Source: Paenirhizobium selenitireducens ATCC BAA-1503 (lineage in GTDB: Bacteria > Pseudomonadota > Alphaproteobacteria > Rhizobiales > Rhizobiaceae). Taken from it: 64,000 nt of DNA. Below, in pieces: positions 26,125 through 34,406 of this stretch (position 1 is its first letter; every line of letters starts with the position of its first letter). Made by a program: the position numbers and the translations under genes. Location of the stretch: contig NZ_KI912495.1 of NCBI RefSeq assembly GCF_000518785.1, forward strand, positions 26,257-90,256, written 5' to 3'. The notes beneath the pieces were generated by a model. That model worked only from the letters and a program-made list of their open reading frames with translations. It did not search any database and was not told where the DNA came from.

Positions 26125-27942
26125 ATGGCGGATCAAGGAACGACCGGTAAGGAAGCGGCGCGGCTCTGGGGGCGCTTGTGGTTCGCTGTCGCCTTCTATG
26201 GCGCGGTCACGGTCGCCATTCTGCTGCTCGTCAACCTGCCGGGCGCCACAGACTATGTGGGCGCCGACAACGACGACGTGATGCGTCTCGTCCAGGTGCG
26301 CGATCTGCTGGCTGGCCAGTCGTGGTTCGATCTCACGCAATATCGGCTGGGGCTCGACGGCGGCACTCTGATGCACTGGTCGCGGCTGATCGACCTGCCG
26401 ATCGCAGGGCTGATCCTTGCCTTCTCGCATTTCCTGCCGCCGGCCCGTGCCGAAGCCATGGCCCTCTTGGTCTGGCCGCTCGCCCTGACGATCCCGTTGT
26501 TTGCGGCCGTCGCGGTGGGTGCGCGGCGCATCGGCGGCGTTCCCGCCATGCAGATAGCGCTCGGGCTTGCCGCACTGCTGATCATCACCTCGAACCGCTT
26601 CCTTCCGGGCGCGATCGACCATCACAATGTGCAGCTCGTGCTGGTGGCTGTGATCACCGCCATGCTGGTCGATCCCGCCCACAAGCCGGCAAGCTTCGCT
26701 CTGGCCGGCCTCGCCGCGGCGCTGGCCATTGCGATCGGTGCCGAGACGACGCCGCTCGTCGCGACGGCCTGCCTCGTGGTGGCCGGCCTCTGGGCCTGGC
26801 ATGGCGTGATCTTCCTCCAGGCGGCGCGCGCCTTCGCGCTCACCGTGACGATCAGCATCTCGGCCCTGTTCTTCGCCACCGTGCCGCAGCACCTCTACAC
26901 CATGGTCACTTGCGACAGCCTGTCGATCGGCTATTACGGGATCGCGGCGGTCGGCGGCATGTTGCTGTTTCTCTCGGCCGAGTTCGCAAGCGGCGCTTCG
27001 CGTCCTGTGCGCTTCGGGGTGCTGTGTGTCGATGGCCTGCTGGTGCTCGCCGCGGCGCTGGTGCTCGCGCCGCAATGCCTGCAGAACCCGCTGAACGATC
27101 TCGATCCGCTGCTCTTTACCCTTTGGCTCGACTACGTCACCGAGGCCCAGTCTGTTCTCCGGCAAATGCGCATCGAGCCCGCGAGCGTCGGCGGCTTCTA
27201 TGCCGTCGGCTTCTTCGCCCTGGTCACCTGCCTCTTCCGCATCGCCCGACGCGACCGCACGGAACTGCATGCCATCCTGCTGCCGCTGATCCTCGTCAGC
27301 TGGGGGATCGCTCTCATTCAGCTGCGCGGTGCCGTCTTCGCCAACCTGCTCTCGATCCTGCCGCTCTCGCTGCTGATTGCCGAACTGCGCCGCAATGCGC
27401 GCAGCGACCCCGAAAACCCGAGCGCCGGTTTCGCCTTTGCCGTCTCGACGCTGCTCGCCGTGCCGAGCGTCTGGGCGCTGACCGGCGTCTTCGTCACGGA
27501 GGGAACGGCGGGCATTTCGCAGCGCTTCAAGGCCGAGGTGGTCGGTCCCGCGACGACCATGGACTGCGAATCCGCTGCGGCGCTGCGCCAGCTGGCTGCG
27601 CTGCCCCCGGCCACCGTGGTCGCGCCGTCGAATTCGGGGTCCGAGATCCTGCGCTTCACCGCGCATCGTGTACTCACCGCGCCCTATCACCGCAACCAGG
27701 GCGGCATGCTGACCGAACTGCATATCGGCCTCGCGAAGCCCGCGGAGGCGGAAGCCTTCCTGCGCGGGTCCGGCGCCACCCTCGTCGCCTATTGCCACTC
27801 CGACCTGCAGACGAAGATGATCCGCGACCTCAAGCCGGACGGGTTCTATGCCGCGCTCGAACGCGGCGAGGTGCCCGCCTACCTCGAAGCCCTTCCGCTC
27901 GATCCCAAATCGGGCATGGTGCTCTACCGCACGCGGTTCTGA
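26125..27942 (+). CDS. Polytopic membrane glycosyltransferase-like protein
   Basis: A 605-residue protein (up to 638 with starts at 26026 or 26068; none has a good ribosome binding site). There are about twelve to thirteen hydrophobic helices and a C-terminal soluble part (about residues 480-605). The first external loop holds DYVGADNDDVMRLVQVRDL, acidic as in GT-C enzymes of the STT3/PMT type, and a later loop has GAIDHHNVQLV. These are GT-C-like features but not a proof. Divergent from gtrA-gt2, it may be the enzyme that uses the lipid-linked sugar they provide. The alternative is an unrelated DUF membrane family. Confidence 0.7.
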   Translation: MADQGTTGKEAARLWGRLWFAVAFYGAVTVAILLLVNLPGATDYVGADNDDVMRLVQVRDLLAGQSWFDLTQYRLGLDGGTLMHWSRLIDLPIAGLILAFSHFLPPARAEAMALLVWPLALTIPLFAAVAVGARRIGGVPAMQIALGLAALLIITSNRFLPGAIDHHNVQLVLVAVITAMLVDPAHKPASFALAGLAAALAIAIGAETTPLVATACLVVAGLWAWHGVIFLQAARAFALTVTISISALFFATVPQHLYTMVTCDSLSIGYYGIAAVGGMLLFLSAEFASGASRPVRFGVLCVDGLLVLAAALVLAPQCLQNPLNDLDPLLFTLWLDYVTEAQSVLRQMRIEPASVGGFYAVGFFALVTCLFRIARRDRTELHAILLPLILVSWGIALIQLRGAVFANLLSILPLSLLIAELRRNARSDPENPSAGFAFAVSTLLAVPSVWALTGVFVTEGTAGISQRFKAEVVGPATTMDCESAAALRQLAALPPATVVAPSNSGSEILRFTAHRVLTAPYHRNQGGMLTELHIGLAKPAEAEAFLRGSGATLVAYCHSDLQTKMIRDLKPDGFYAALERGEVPAYLEALPLDPKSGMVLYRTRF

Positions 27943-28002
27943 GGCACGCGGCCGTTCAATGCCGGCGTTGGTCAGGGGCGATGTCTGGCAAGGGGAGCGC
28001 TC

Positions 28003-28233
28003 TCAGGCGGTCTTGCGCCGCTCGATCGCGACAAGCCCCAGAAGCACGGCGATCAGGCCCGAATTGAACCCGGCATAGGCCCAGGCCAGCGAGAGCCAGA
28101 CGACGGGGCCGGGCGATACCATCACGGCCAGCGTGAAGGTCAGACCGATCAATACCGCCGAAAGGGCGATGCCGATCGCCGAGCGGGTCAGGCCGGCGGC
28201 AAATCCGATCATCATGGCGGTTGGGAAGATCAT
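28003..28233 (-). CDS. Small membrane protein
   Basis: 76 residues from the ATG at 28233 (87 if the GTG-like start at 28266 is used). Two strongly hydrophobic helices (GIALSAVLIGLTFTLAVMVS and VVWLSLAWAYAGFNSGLIAVLLGLVA) are followed by a basic end ERRKTA. I do not recognise a family. Codon use is like the neighbours, so it is probably real; it lies between the polytopic transferase and the spike-base-like gene. Confidence 0.6.
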   Translation of the reverse strand: MIFPTAMMIGFAAGLTRSAIGIALSAVLIGLTFTLAVMVSPGPVVWLSLAWAYAGFNSGLIAVLLGLVAIERRKTA

Positions 28234-28309
28234 CGTGGGTCTCGGCTTCGGAACTCGTCGGACCATTCTAGGGTGAATTGTCTAACAAGCGGTTTCCGGC
28301 CGAAAGGGC

Positions 28310-28339
28310 GGCCGGGCGCAGGTTTTGCCGCGCCCGGCC
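28310..28339. terminator. Strong GC hairpin after the spike-base-like gene
   Basis: GGCCGGGCGC (28310-28319) pairs with GCGCCCGGCC (28330-28339). On the minus strand it follows the stop at 28366 and is followed by GCCCTTTC. A probable terminator with a weak T tail. Confidence 0.55.
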
Positions 28340-28365
28340 CATCGGTTGCCTTGAGAGGAGGAGGC

Positions 28366-28629
28366 TCAGGCAAGCCCGACGATGGCACCGGCGGTGGTGC
28401 CCGTCGCCCGCACACGCACGACCCGCAGCGGCAGCATGCTGCCACCGGCGACGCTGGTGAAGACGACGGTTGCGCCGGACAGCATGGTGACGGCGAGATC
28501 GCCGCCGCTACCGACATAGAGCGCCCGCGTCGCCTCCGGCAGGTCGGTATCGTCGGCAGGAACGATGGCGAAGCCGGTCGAGGCCGGACCGGAAAGCGAG
28601 GGCTGGAAGTCTGCGAAGCGGTCGGTCAT
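28366..28629 (-). CDS. Spike-base-like protein, RcGTA Rcc01079 family
   Basis: 87 residues: MTDRFADFQPSLSGPASTGFAIVP, TDLPEATRALYVGSGGDLAVTML, PLRVVRVRATGTTAGAIVGLA. As I recall it, this matches the short conserved protein annotated as the spike base protein of the Rhodobacter gene transfer agent (near the GTA head spike fibre gene). AGAGGAG lies before the ATG, so the gene is likely expressed. No other phage or GTA gene is in the window, so it is an isolated member. The family is common as singletons beside phage-like regions of alphaproteobacteria. Function by family only. Confidence 0.65.
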   Translation of the reverse strand: MTDRFADFQPSLSGPASTGFAIVPADDTDLPEATRALYVGSGGDLAVTMLSGATVVFTSVAGGSMLPLRVVRVRATGTTAGAIVGLA

Positions 28630-28837
28630 GGAAATGCTCCTCTTGGCGCGTCTGATCTCGGCCGATTGTCGCTCCCGGCAAGGAGGCGGGGAAAATCGTG
28701 TGCCGCAATTCTTGATCCGGATGGGGGAGCTGGGCGGGATTTCCCTTGCGGCGCCGTGGCTTGGGCGGAGAGCGAAAGGGAGGAAAAGCGCGCAAGGGGC
28801 GGCTGAACTTCCCCGCTTTTTGCGCTAGGAAGGGAGC

Positions 28838-30478
28838 ATGACCAGTTTCTCCAGCGATGATTCGCGCTCAAATCTCGCCGAGTTCACCGTCTCGGAACTG
28901 TCGGGCTCCATCAAGCGCACGATCGAGACCGCCTTCGACCATGTGCGCGTGCGCGGCGAGATCTCCGGCTATCGCGGTCCGCATTCCTCGGGCCATGCCT
29001 ATTTCAGCCTGAAGGACGACAAGTCGCGCATCGATGCGGTGATCTGGAAGGGCTCGTTTTCCAAGCTCAAATATAGGCCCGAAGAGGGCATGGAGGTGAT
29101 CGCCACCGGCCGCATCACCACCTTCCCCGGCTCGTCAAAATACCAGATCGTCATCGAGCAGATGGAGCCCGCGGGCGCCGGCGCCCTGATGGCGTTGATC
29201 GAGGAGCGCAAGCGCAAGCTCGGCGCCGAGGGCCTGTTCGACCCAGCGACGAAGCAGCTCCTGCCCTTCATGCCTAGGGTCATCGGGGTGGTGACCTCGC
29301 CGACCGGCGCCGTCATCCGCGACATCCTGCACCGCATCGCCGACCGCTTTCCGGTCCACGTGCTCGTCTGGCCGGTCAAGGTGCAGGGCGAGGGCTCGGG
29401 CGAGGAGGTGGCCAATGCGATCCATGGCTTCAACGCGCTGGAGCCGGGCGGCCCGATCCCGCGGCCGGATGTGCTGATCGTCGCGCGCGGCGGCGGCAGC
29501 CTTGAGGACCTGTGGAGCTTCAACGACGAGATCGTCGTGCGCGCGGCCGCGGCAAGCGGCATTCCGCTGATCTCGGCGGTCGGCCACGAGACCGACTGGA
29601 CGCTGATCGACTATGCCGCCGACGTGCGCGCACCGACGCCGACGGGTGCCGCCGAAATGGCGGTGCCGGTCAAGGCCGATCTGGTGGCGCAGGTGGCCAG
29701 TATCGCCGCGCGGCTTTCGGGCGCCACCTCCCGCCAGATGGAAATACGCCGCCAGGGCCTGAGGGCGCTGACGCGTGCGCTGCCGTCGCTCGACCAGTTG
29801 CTCGCCCTGCCGCGCCGCCGTTTCGACGAGGCGGCGACCGGGCTTGGCCGGGGCCTCGAACTCAATACCATGGCCAAGCGCCGGGCCTTCGAGCGCTCCG
29901 CGTCGGCGCTCCGTCCCGACATGCTGGCGCGGCGCATCGGCGAAAGACGCCAGAGGGTGGCCGAACGCTCGGCGCTGGCCGAACGCATCGTCGAACGCAT
30001 GATCGATCGCCTGCGGGCCCGGGTGGGCGGCGCCGACGCGGTGCTGCGCAATCTGCCGGCACGCCTGCGCGCGCAGACCGACCGCAGCCGCGACCGGCTG
30101 GAGGGGCTCACCCGGCGCGCCGACAGCGCAGTGTTGAACGAACTCAGGGCGAACCGCGCGACGCTCACTGGCCACGAGCGCATGCTGCAGTCGCTGTCCT
30201 ACAAGAACGTGCTCCAGCGCGGCTATGCGGTGATCCGCGATGGCGCCGACCGTCCGGTCTCGCGGGCGGCTGGCCTTGGTGCGGGATCGGCGATCTCGAT
30301 CGAGTTTTCCGACGGCCGCGTGTCGGCCATCACCGAAGGCGGCGACGGGGTGCCAGGGCAGCCAGCGCGCGAACCGTCATCGCCTCCGGTATCGCCGGCC
30401 GTGACTGCCAGGCCCGCGACCGCGCCTCGGCCAGCGAAAAAGAGCGAGCCGCCTGCCGGGCAGGGGAGCCTGTTCTGA
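28838..30478 (+). CDS. xseA: Exodeoxyribonuclease VII large subunit
   Basis: 546 residues. Residues 15-110 form the OB-fold nucleic-acid binding domain ([50 protein letters not shown]). The catalytic domain begins [32 protein letters not shown], with the family motifs [20 protein letters not shown] and [29 protein letters not shown] long coiled-coil region follows, then the C-terminal part [10 protein letters not shown]. The last 50 residues are a Pro/Ala/Ser-rich tail. With XseB it degrades single-stranded DNA in mismatch repair and recombination. xseB is not in this window. Confidence 0.96.
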   Translation: MTSFSSDDSRSNLAEFTVSELSGSIKRTIETAFDHVRVRGEISGYRGPHSSGHAYFSLKDDKSRIDAVIWKGSFSKLKYRPEEGMEVIATGRITTFPGSSKYQIVIEQMEPAGAGALMALIEERKRKLGAEGLFDPATKQLLPFMPRVIGVVTSPTGAVIRDILHRIADRFPVHVLVWPVKVQGEGSGEEVANAIHGFNALEPGGPIPRPDVLIVARGGGSLEDLWSFNDEIVVRAAAASGIPLISAVGHETDWTLIDYAADVRAPTPTGAAEMAVPVKADLVAQVASIAARLSGATSRQMEIRRQGLRALTRALPSLDQLLALPRRRFDEAATGLGRGLELNTMAKRRAFERSASALRPDMLARRIGERRQRVAERSALAERIVERMIDRLRARVGGADAVLRNLPARLRAQTDRSRDRLEGLTRRADSAVLNELRANRATLTGHERMLQSLSYKNVLQRGYAVIRDGADRPVSRAAGLGAGSAISIEFSDGRVSAITEGGDGVPGQPAREPSSPPVSPAVTARPATAPRPAKKSEPPAGQGSLF

Positions 30479-30529
30479 TGAGTCGAATCTGCATGTATAA
30501 TAACAGAGCGCATTTGCGATAATACGGTC

Positions 30530-31036
30530 CTATCCCAACATATCGTCGATATCGGCTGTTGCCGATGCTGGATCCGCGCCTTCCCCCTGATTTTCAGCCA
30601 GATCATATCGACCGTCCGGTCGCTTAGCCACACGGTGTTGCATACGCCACAGCATTGTGGTGAGTACGTTCAGCGGGTCCTTTCCATTGATCGTAAGACC
30701 TTTTGCAATCAAAGCCTCATACAGTTCTTCCCTGCGTAGAGGATGGCCCGAGCGGCGTATGATTTCCCTAGAGGCTTCTGCGACATCCTCCTTGCGTGAA
30801 TTGCTCACGATCCTGTTGTTCGGTGATTCTGTGGTTTCGTCTTTGTTCTGTTTTTCCGCTGCCGATAACAACAATTCGTCGCCTTCTTGTTCAGAGAACA
30901 TGTGCCATGTCTTGATGAAGGATTCCACTTCGCCGATTTGTTGGTCGATCTGAGTGATCTCATCGTGTAAGGCTAAGCGTCTGTCAATTAAAGATTTTTT
31001 TCGCGCCACGGCGTTCTTGAGAACCTTGTCGGACAT
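30530..31036 (-). CDS. Coiled-coil plus HARE-HTH-like winged-helix protein
   Basis: 168 residues, no firm family. The N-terminal 50 residues (VARKKSLIDRRLALHDEITQIDQQIGEVESFI) form a coiled coil. Residues about 85-145 resemble a HARE/HB1-type winged helix: VAEASREIIRRSGHPLRREELYEALIAKGLTINGKDPLNVLTTMLWRMQHRVAKRPDGRYDL. In other proteins this domain reads DNA and is found in restriction and chromatin factors. The gene and its flank are less GC-rich than the housekeeping genes nearby, suggesting acquisition. Orphan here, with no partner nuclease or methylase. Function unknown; DNA binding is an inference. Confidence 0.75.
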   Translation of the reverse strand: MSDKVLKNAVARKKSLIDRRLALHDEITQIDQQIGEVESFIKTWHMFSEQEGDELLLSAAEKQNKDETTESPNNRIVSNSRKEDVAEASREIIRRSGHPLRREELYEALIAKGLTINGKDPLNVLTTMLWRMQHRVAKRPDGRYDLAENQGEGADPASATADIDDMLG

Positions 31037-31157
31037 CGCTTTACTCCTCTGAGTTAAAGCTACCTTACACTCGGTTGAAAATCAGCACAAGGCGTGTGTG
31101 CGCCCTTGTGTGGCACTGAAATGGAGTGTATGAAGGGGTATGAATGCCGGAATGAAA

Positions 31158-31195
31158 ACGGCCCCACGAAGCGCGCCAACGCTTCCGTAGGGCCG
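31158..31195 (-). terminator. Minus-strand terminator-like hairpin
   Basis: CGGCCC near 31160 pairs with GGGCCG near 31190, and GAAGCG with CGCTTC inside. On the minus strand the stem is followed by GTTTTC, so it could end leftward transcripts that pass the MarR gene at 31555. On the plus strand no T run follows. Confidence 0.45.
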
Positions 31196-31304
31196 GTTCC
31201 GGTCCCGCTGTGCCTACCATGACTCGTCGGCGGGATAAGATGGACACTGTGGTTAAGTCTCCCTCGCAAGGTGGGTTATCACAGGTTCATCTGACATTCA
31301 AGAG

Positions 31305-31322
31305 TCCTCCAGCGAAGGAGGA
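31305..31322 (+). promoter_or_regulatory. Hairpin sequestering the micro-ORF ribosome binding site
   Basis: TCCTCC (31305-31310) is the exact complement of GGAGGA (31317-31322) with a 6-base loop AGCGAA. The right arm is the Shine-Dalgarno of the ORF starting at 31328, so translation would need the hairpin to open. Confidence 0.6.
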
Positions 31323-31327
31323 TAACA

Positions 31328-31423
31328 ATGGCCCCCCGTGCTTGTCACTGGGTCCAGTCGTACACACGCGTCCGGTACGGACGTGTTGAGTGCGTCTGCG
31401 GCTATTGGCGTTGCTGCGGCTAG
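31328..31423 (+). CDS. 31-residue cysteine-rich micro-protein
   Basis: ATG at 31328, stop TAG at 31421-31423. The AAGGAGG at 31315-31321 is an ideal ribosome binding site with 6-base spacing. The peptide starts MAPRACHWVQSY, continues TRVRYGRVECVCGYW and ends RCCG; it has five cysteines and a histidine in a CH...CxC...CC arrangement that could bind metal. The central HWVQSYTRVRYGRV resembles short phage-type SYxRxxG repeats but no family is firm. The start, spacing and folded leader support expression; conservation has not been checked. Confidence 0.5.
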   Translation: MAPRACHWVQSYTRVRYGRVECVCGYWRCCG

Positions 31424-31554
31424 TTCCTCAGCACTGCCAAAACGCGTTTGCCGACGGCGGAGCCGTTAGGCCAGATTTAGGGCGTCGGAGCGAGTCTCCG
31501 GCGCTCACCAACAATCGCGATGCTACTGTCATATTGATCTATCGGCCCGCCGAC

Positions 31555-32052
31555 CTATTCGAACGCGGCGAGATGTCGTCTCAGAAGCGCGTCGAGCGCC
31601 TGGCGCTCCTCGACGGTGAGCGCGGCCACCAGCCGGTCCTGATTGGCGACATGTGCCGTCACGGCCTCGTCCACCAGCGCCCGGCCCTTGGGCGTCAGCG
31701 CCACGAGCAGGCCGCGCCGGTCTTCCGGATTGGGCAGGCGCTCGACGAGACCCTGCTTCTCCAGCTGGTCAATGCGGTTGGTCATGGTGCCTGAAGTGAC
31801 CATCATGGTCGCCATCAGGTCGGAAGGAGAGAGACGGTAGGGCGTGCCCGACCGGCGCAGCGTCGCCAGAACGTCGAAGGTCGAACTGTTCAGCCCGTGG
31901 GCTGAAAGCACGGCGTCGATCTCGCGCGACAGATGGGTGCGCAGCCGCGCCAGCCGTCCGAGTGGCCCCATGGCGGAGACGTCGAGGTCGGGCCGCTCCC
32001 TGTTCCATTGGGCGAGAATCTGATCGACGGCGTCGGGCTTGGGAGATGTCAT
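31555..32052 (-). CDS. MarR-family regulator of the divergent exporter
   Basis: 165 residues with the MarR winged helix: LSREIDAVLSAHGLNSSTFDVLATLRRSG, then LSPSDLMATMMVTSGTMTNRIDQLEKQGLVERLPNPEDRRGLLVALTPKG, with the beta-wing arginine/aspartate DRR. It is divergent from an EamA exporter with 78 bases between the starts, and two near-identical palindromes sit in that gap. It should repress the exporter and itself, released by an unknown ligand. Confidence 0.93.
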   Translation of the reverse strand: MTSPKPDAVDQILAQWNRERPDLDVSAMGPLGRLARLRTHLSREIDAVLSAHGLNSSTFDVLATLRRSGTPYRLSPSDLMATMMVTSGTMTNRIDQLEKQGLVERLPNPEDRRGLLVALTPKGRALVDEAVTAHVANQDRLVAALTVEERQALDALLRRHLAAFE

Positions 32053-32076
32053 GGGACTAGCTAGCCGACAATTTTG

Positions 32077-32127
32077 CTTGACGTCAAGATATCTGCCGAT
32101 AATCTGCTCATATAACTTGAGGTCAAG
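32077..32127. promoter_or_regulatory. Pair of MarR operators
   Basis: CTTGACGTCAAG (32077-32088) is a perfect 12-bp palindrome. CTTGAGGTCAAG (32116-32127) is the same except for one central base. Both are followed by ATA, giving two 15-base direct copies 39 bases apart. The second copy overlaps the ribosome-binding region of the exporter gene. Confidence 0.75.
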
Positions 32128-32130
32128 ATA

Positions 32131-33018
32131 ATGGAACTGAAGGTAAATTCGCCCATGACGGTGATCGCCCTGACCGCGCTGGCGCCGGCGATCTGGGGCA
32201 GCACCTACATCGTCACCACCGGCCTCCTGCCGCAGGGCTATCCGCTGACGGTCGCCATGCTGCGCGCCCTGCCGGCCGGCCTGCTGTTGCTGGTCCTTGT
32301 GCGGCAGCTGCCGTCCGGCCGCTGGTGGCCGCGCGTCTTCGTGCTCGGCGGTCTGAACTTCACCGTCTTCTGGGCCATGCTGTTCGTCTCGGCCTATCGC
32401 CTGCCGGGCGGCGTCGCCGCCACGGTGGGAGCGATCCAGCCGCTGATCGTCATCGGCCTCGCCCGGCTCGTGATCGGCACGCCGATGCGCCGCGCCGTGG
32501 TGCTCGCGGCGGCCGGCGGGCTCTTTGGCGTGGCACTGCTGGTGCTGACGCCGAAGGCCGCGCTCGACCCGCTGGGCGTGGCAGCAGGCCTGGCCGGGGC
32601 TGCGTCCATGGCGGCGGGCACGGTGCTCTCACGCCATTGGCGCCCGCCGGTCTCCAGCCTGACCTTCACCGCCTGGCAGCTGACCGCGGGCGGCATCATG
32701 CTGGTGCCTTTGGCGTTTCTGCTGGAGCCGGCGCTGCCTCCGCTCACGCTCGCGAACTATCTCGGCTTTGTCCATCTCGGCCTGATCGGCGGTGCGCTGA
32801 CTTATCTCGTCTGGTTCTGGGGGCTCGCCCGTCTCGAGCCGTCGGCAGTCGCCTCGCTCGGCTTCCTGAGCCCGCTGGTCGCGACCCTGCTCGGCTGGAC
32901 GCTGCTCGGGCAGAACCTGTCGCCGCTGCAGATGCTCGGCTTCGTGGCGGTGCTCGTCAGCGTCTGGTCGGCGCAATGGGCGTCCCGGCCGCCGTCGGCG
33001 GTGTCAGCCGAGGTCTGA
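32131..33018 (+). CDS. EamA/DMT-family exporter, MarR-controlled
   Basis: 295 residues, about ten helices in two EamA repeats. The first repeat has ALAPAIWGSTYIVTTGLLPQGYPLTVAMLRALPAGLLLL and the second has GLIGGALTYLVWFWGLARLEPSAVASLGFLSPLVATLLGWTLLGQNL, the RhtA/YedA-like pattern. The ATG at 32131 is immediately behind a palindromic operator. Probable efflux of an amino acid or drug-like metabolite; the substrate is unknown. Confidence 0.9.
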   Translation: MELKVNSPMTVIALTALAPAIWGSTYIVTTGLLPQGYPLTVAMLRALPAGLLLLVLVRQLPSGRWWPRVFVLGGLNFTVFWAMLFVSAYRLPGGVAATVGAIQPLIVIGLARLVIGTPMRRAVVLAAAGGLFGVALLVLTPKAALDPLGVAAGLAGAASMAAGTVLSRHWRPPVSSLTFTAWQLTAGGIMLVPLAFLLEPALPPLTLANYLGFVHLGLIGGALTYLVWFWGLARLEPSAVASLGFLSPLVATLLGWTLLGQNLSPLQMLGFVAVLVSVWSAQWASRPPSAVSAEV

Positions 33019-33063
33019 CGCTGGAAAGGCCGGCGTGACCGGCCCCTCCGATGACCGGATCGC

Positions 33064-34320
33064 TCAGGCCCATTCGCCCTTGCGCATCACCGGCACCTTC
33101 GCGCCGTCGGCGCGAATGCCGTCGATGTCGACCTTGTCCGAACCGATCATCCAGTCGATGTGGATCAGCGAGGAATTGCCGCCCTGCGCCTTGATTTGAT
33201 CCGGCGTCAGCGACGCCCCGTCGAGGAAGCACTTGGAATAGCACTGGCCGAGCGCGATATGGCACGACGCGTTCTCGTCGAACAGCGTGTTGTAGAACAG
33301 CACGCCGGAGGCCGAGATCGGCGAGGAATGCGGCACCAGCGCCACTTCGCCGAGACGGCGCGCGCCCTCGTCGGTGTCGAGCACCTTGAGCAGCACTTCC
33401 TCACCCTTCGAGGCCTTCGCCTCGACGATGCGGCCGCCCTCGAACCGCACCTGGATATTGTCGATCAGCGTGCCCTGGTGTGACAGCGGCTTGGTGGACG
33501 AGACATGGCCGTCGACCCTGAGCGCGTGCGGCGTGGTGAACACTTCCTCGGTCGGGATGTTGGGATTGCAGGTGACGCCGTTCTTGGCCGTGGACGCGCC
33601 GCCATGCCATTCATGGCCGTCGGCGAGACCGACGGTCAGGTCGGTGCCGGGGCCGGTGAAATGCAGCGCCGAGAAACGCTTGCCGTTCAGCCAGCCCGAG
33701 CGCTTGCGGAGCTCGGCATTATGGGCGGCCCAGGCGGCGATCGGATCGGTCTCGTTGACGCGCGAGGCGGCGAAGATCGCCTCGGCTAGCCTGCCGACGG
33801 CCTCGGCGATGGGCAGGTCCGGGAAGACGAGCTTGGCCCAGGAGGGGTTGGGATAGGAGCAGATGTTCCAGTTGATGTCGAAATTGGAGATATGCTCCAG
33901 CGCCGGCTTGTAAGCGATCGAATTGGCCTTGTTGGCGCGCGCCACCTTGGCCGGATCCTGGCCGGAGAGCAGCATGGGATTGTCGCCGGCAATGGCGAGC
34001 CGTGCCGCTCCGCCTTCGAAGGCTCTTGCCATGCCGTCATAGAGCCAGCCGGACGCCTTGTCGAAGCTCTCATCGGGCGCGTGGGCATAGCGCGCCAGCG
34101 TCGTCTCCTCGTCGGCGTAGAAGGTGGTGACGAGACCGGCACCGGCCATATAGGCATGCCTGGTGATGAGGCGCACCAGCGGCAATGCCGCGATCGGCGC
34201 GGTCATGACCAGGTCCTGACCCTTCTGCAGCTGGAGCCCGACCTTGACGGCCACTTCGGCAAGCTTGTCGAGGCGGACCGGGTCGACCGGGTCGATGGCG
34301 GTATGGAGAGATGCGTTCAT
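33064..34320 (-). CDS. M29-family aminopeptidase
   Basis: 418 residues, full length for the AmpS/AmpII-type thermophilic aminopeptidase family. Recognisable stretches are LQLQKGQDLVMTAPIAALPLVRLITRHAY, the metal-ligand region FTGPGTDLTVGL, NIPTEEVFTTPHALRVDGHVSS (with the catalytic Glu pair), SSPISASGVLFYNTLFDENASCHIALGQCYSKC and GNSSLIHIDWMIGSD. It is a metal-dependent exopeptidase acting on N-terminal residues in the cytoplasm. It stands alone between the exporter and a GST. Confidence 0.95.
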   Translation of the reverse strand: MNASLHTAIDPVDPVRLDKLAEVAVKVGLQLQKGQDLVMTAPIAALPLVRLITRHAYMAGAGLVTTFYADEETTLARYAHAPDESFDKASGWLYDGMARAFEGGAARLAIAGDNPMLLSGQDPAKVARANKANSIAYKPALEHISNFDINWNICSYPNPSWAKLVFPDLPIAEAVGRLAEAIFAASRVNETDPIAAWAAHNAELRKRSGWLNGKRFSALHFTGPGTDLTVGLADGHEWHGGASTAKNGVTCNPNIPTEEVFTTPHALRVDGHVSSTKPLSHQGTLIDNIQVRFEGGRIVEAKASKGEEVLLKVLDTDEGARRLGEVALVPHSSPISASGVLFYNTLFDENASCHIALGQCYSKCFLDGASLTPDQIKAQGGNSSLIHIDWMIGSDKVDIDGIRADGAKVPVMRKGEWA

Positions 34321-34406
34321 CGAATATCCTGCTTCCGTCGATTGCGTTGCGCCCTTTTAGGACGGATTCGGGCAAAACAGAAGACGGATGCGAAGCCCGC
34401 GCCTGT

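Larger units (their letters stand above)
31037..31554. other. ORF-poor, strongly folded segment between two islands of normal composition
   Basis: 518 bases without a conventional gene. It contains, in order, a CACAAGG/CCTTGTG stem (31086-31110), a long CGGCCC/GGGCCG hairpin whose minus-strand copy runs into GTTTTC (about 31158-31195), a CTGTGGT/ATCACAG stem with an inner CCT/AGG (31247-31284) and a TCCTCC/GGAGGA stem (31305-31322). A micro-ORF follows the last. Base composition is close to even, unlike the surroundings. Nothing recognisable (tRNA, SRP, RNase P, tmRNA) matches. The stretch 31424-31554 shows no gene. Confidence 0.5.

Noticed and set aside
26101-27798. Long minus-strand frame opposite the polytopic membrane protein.
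   Set aside because: Its translation is an Arg/Gln/Glu/Gly-rich mixture without motifs, while the plus strand has coherent membrane helices.
31141-31330. Possible tRNA, tmRNA, SRP RNA or RNase P RNA in the folded segment.
   Set aside because: No T-loop with the conserved GGTTCRANNCC geometry, no acceptor CCA, and none of the conserved cores of those RNAs is present.
31219-31389. A 56-codon frame beginning at ATG 31219 and overlapping the cysteine-rich micro-ORF.
   Set aside because: No ribosome binding site, no recognisable motif, and it reads through the hairpin in a frame that ends inside the micro-ORF. The ORF at 31328 has the stronger start signals.
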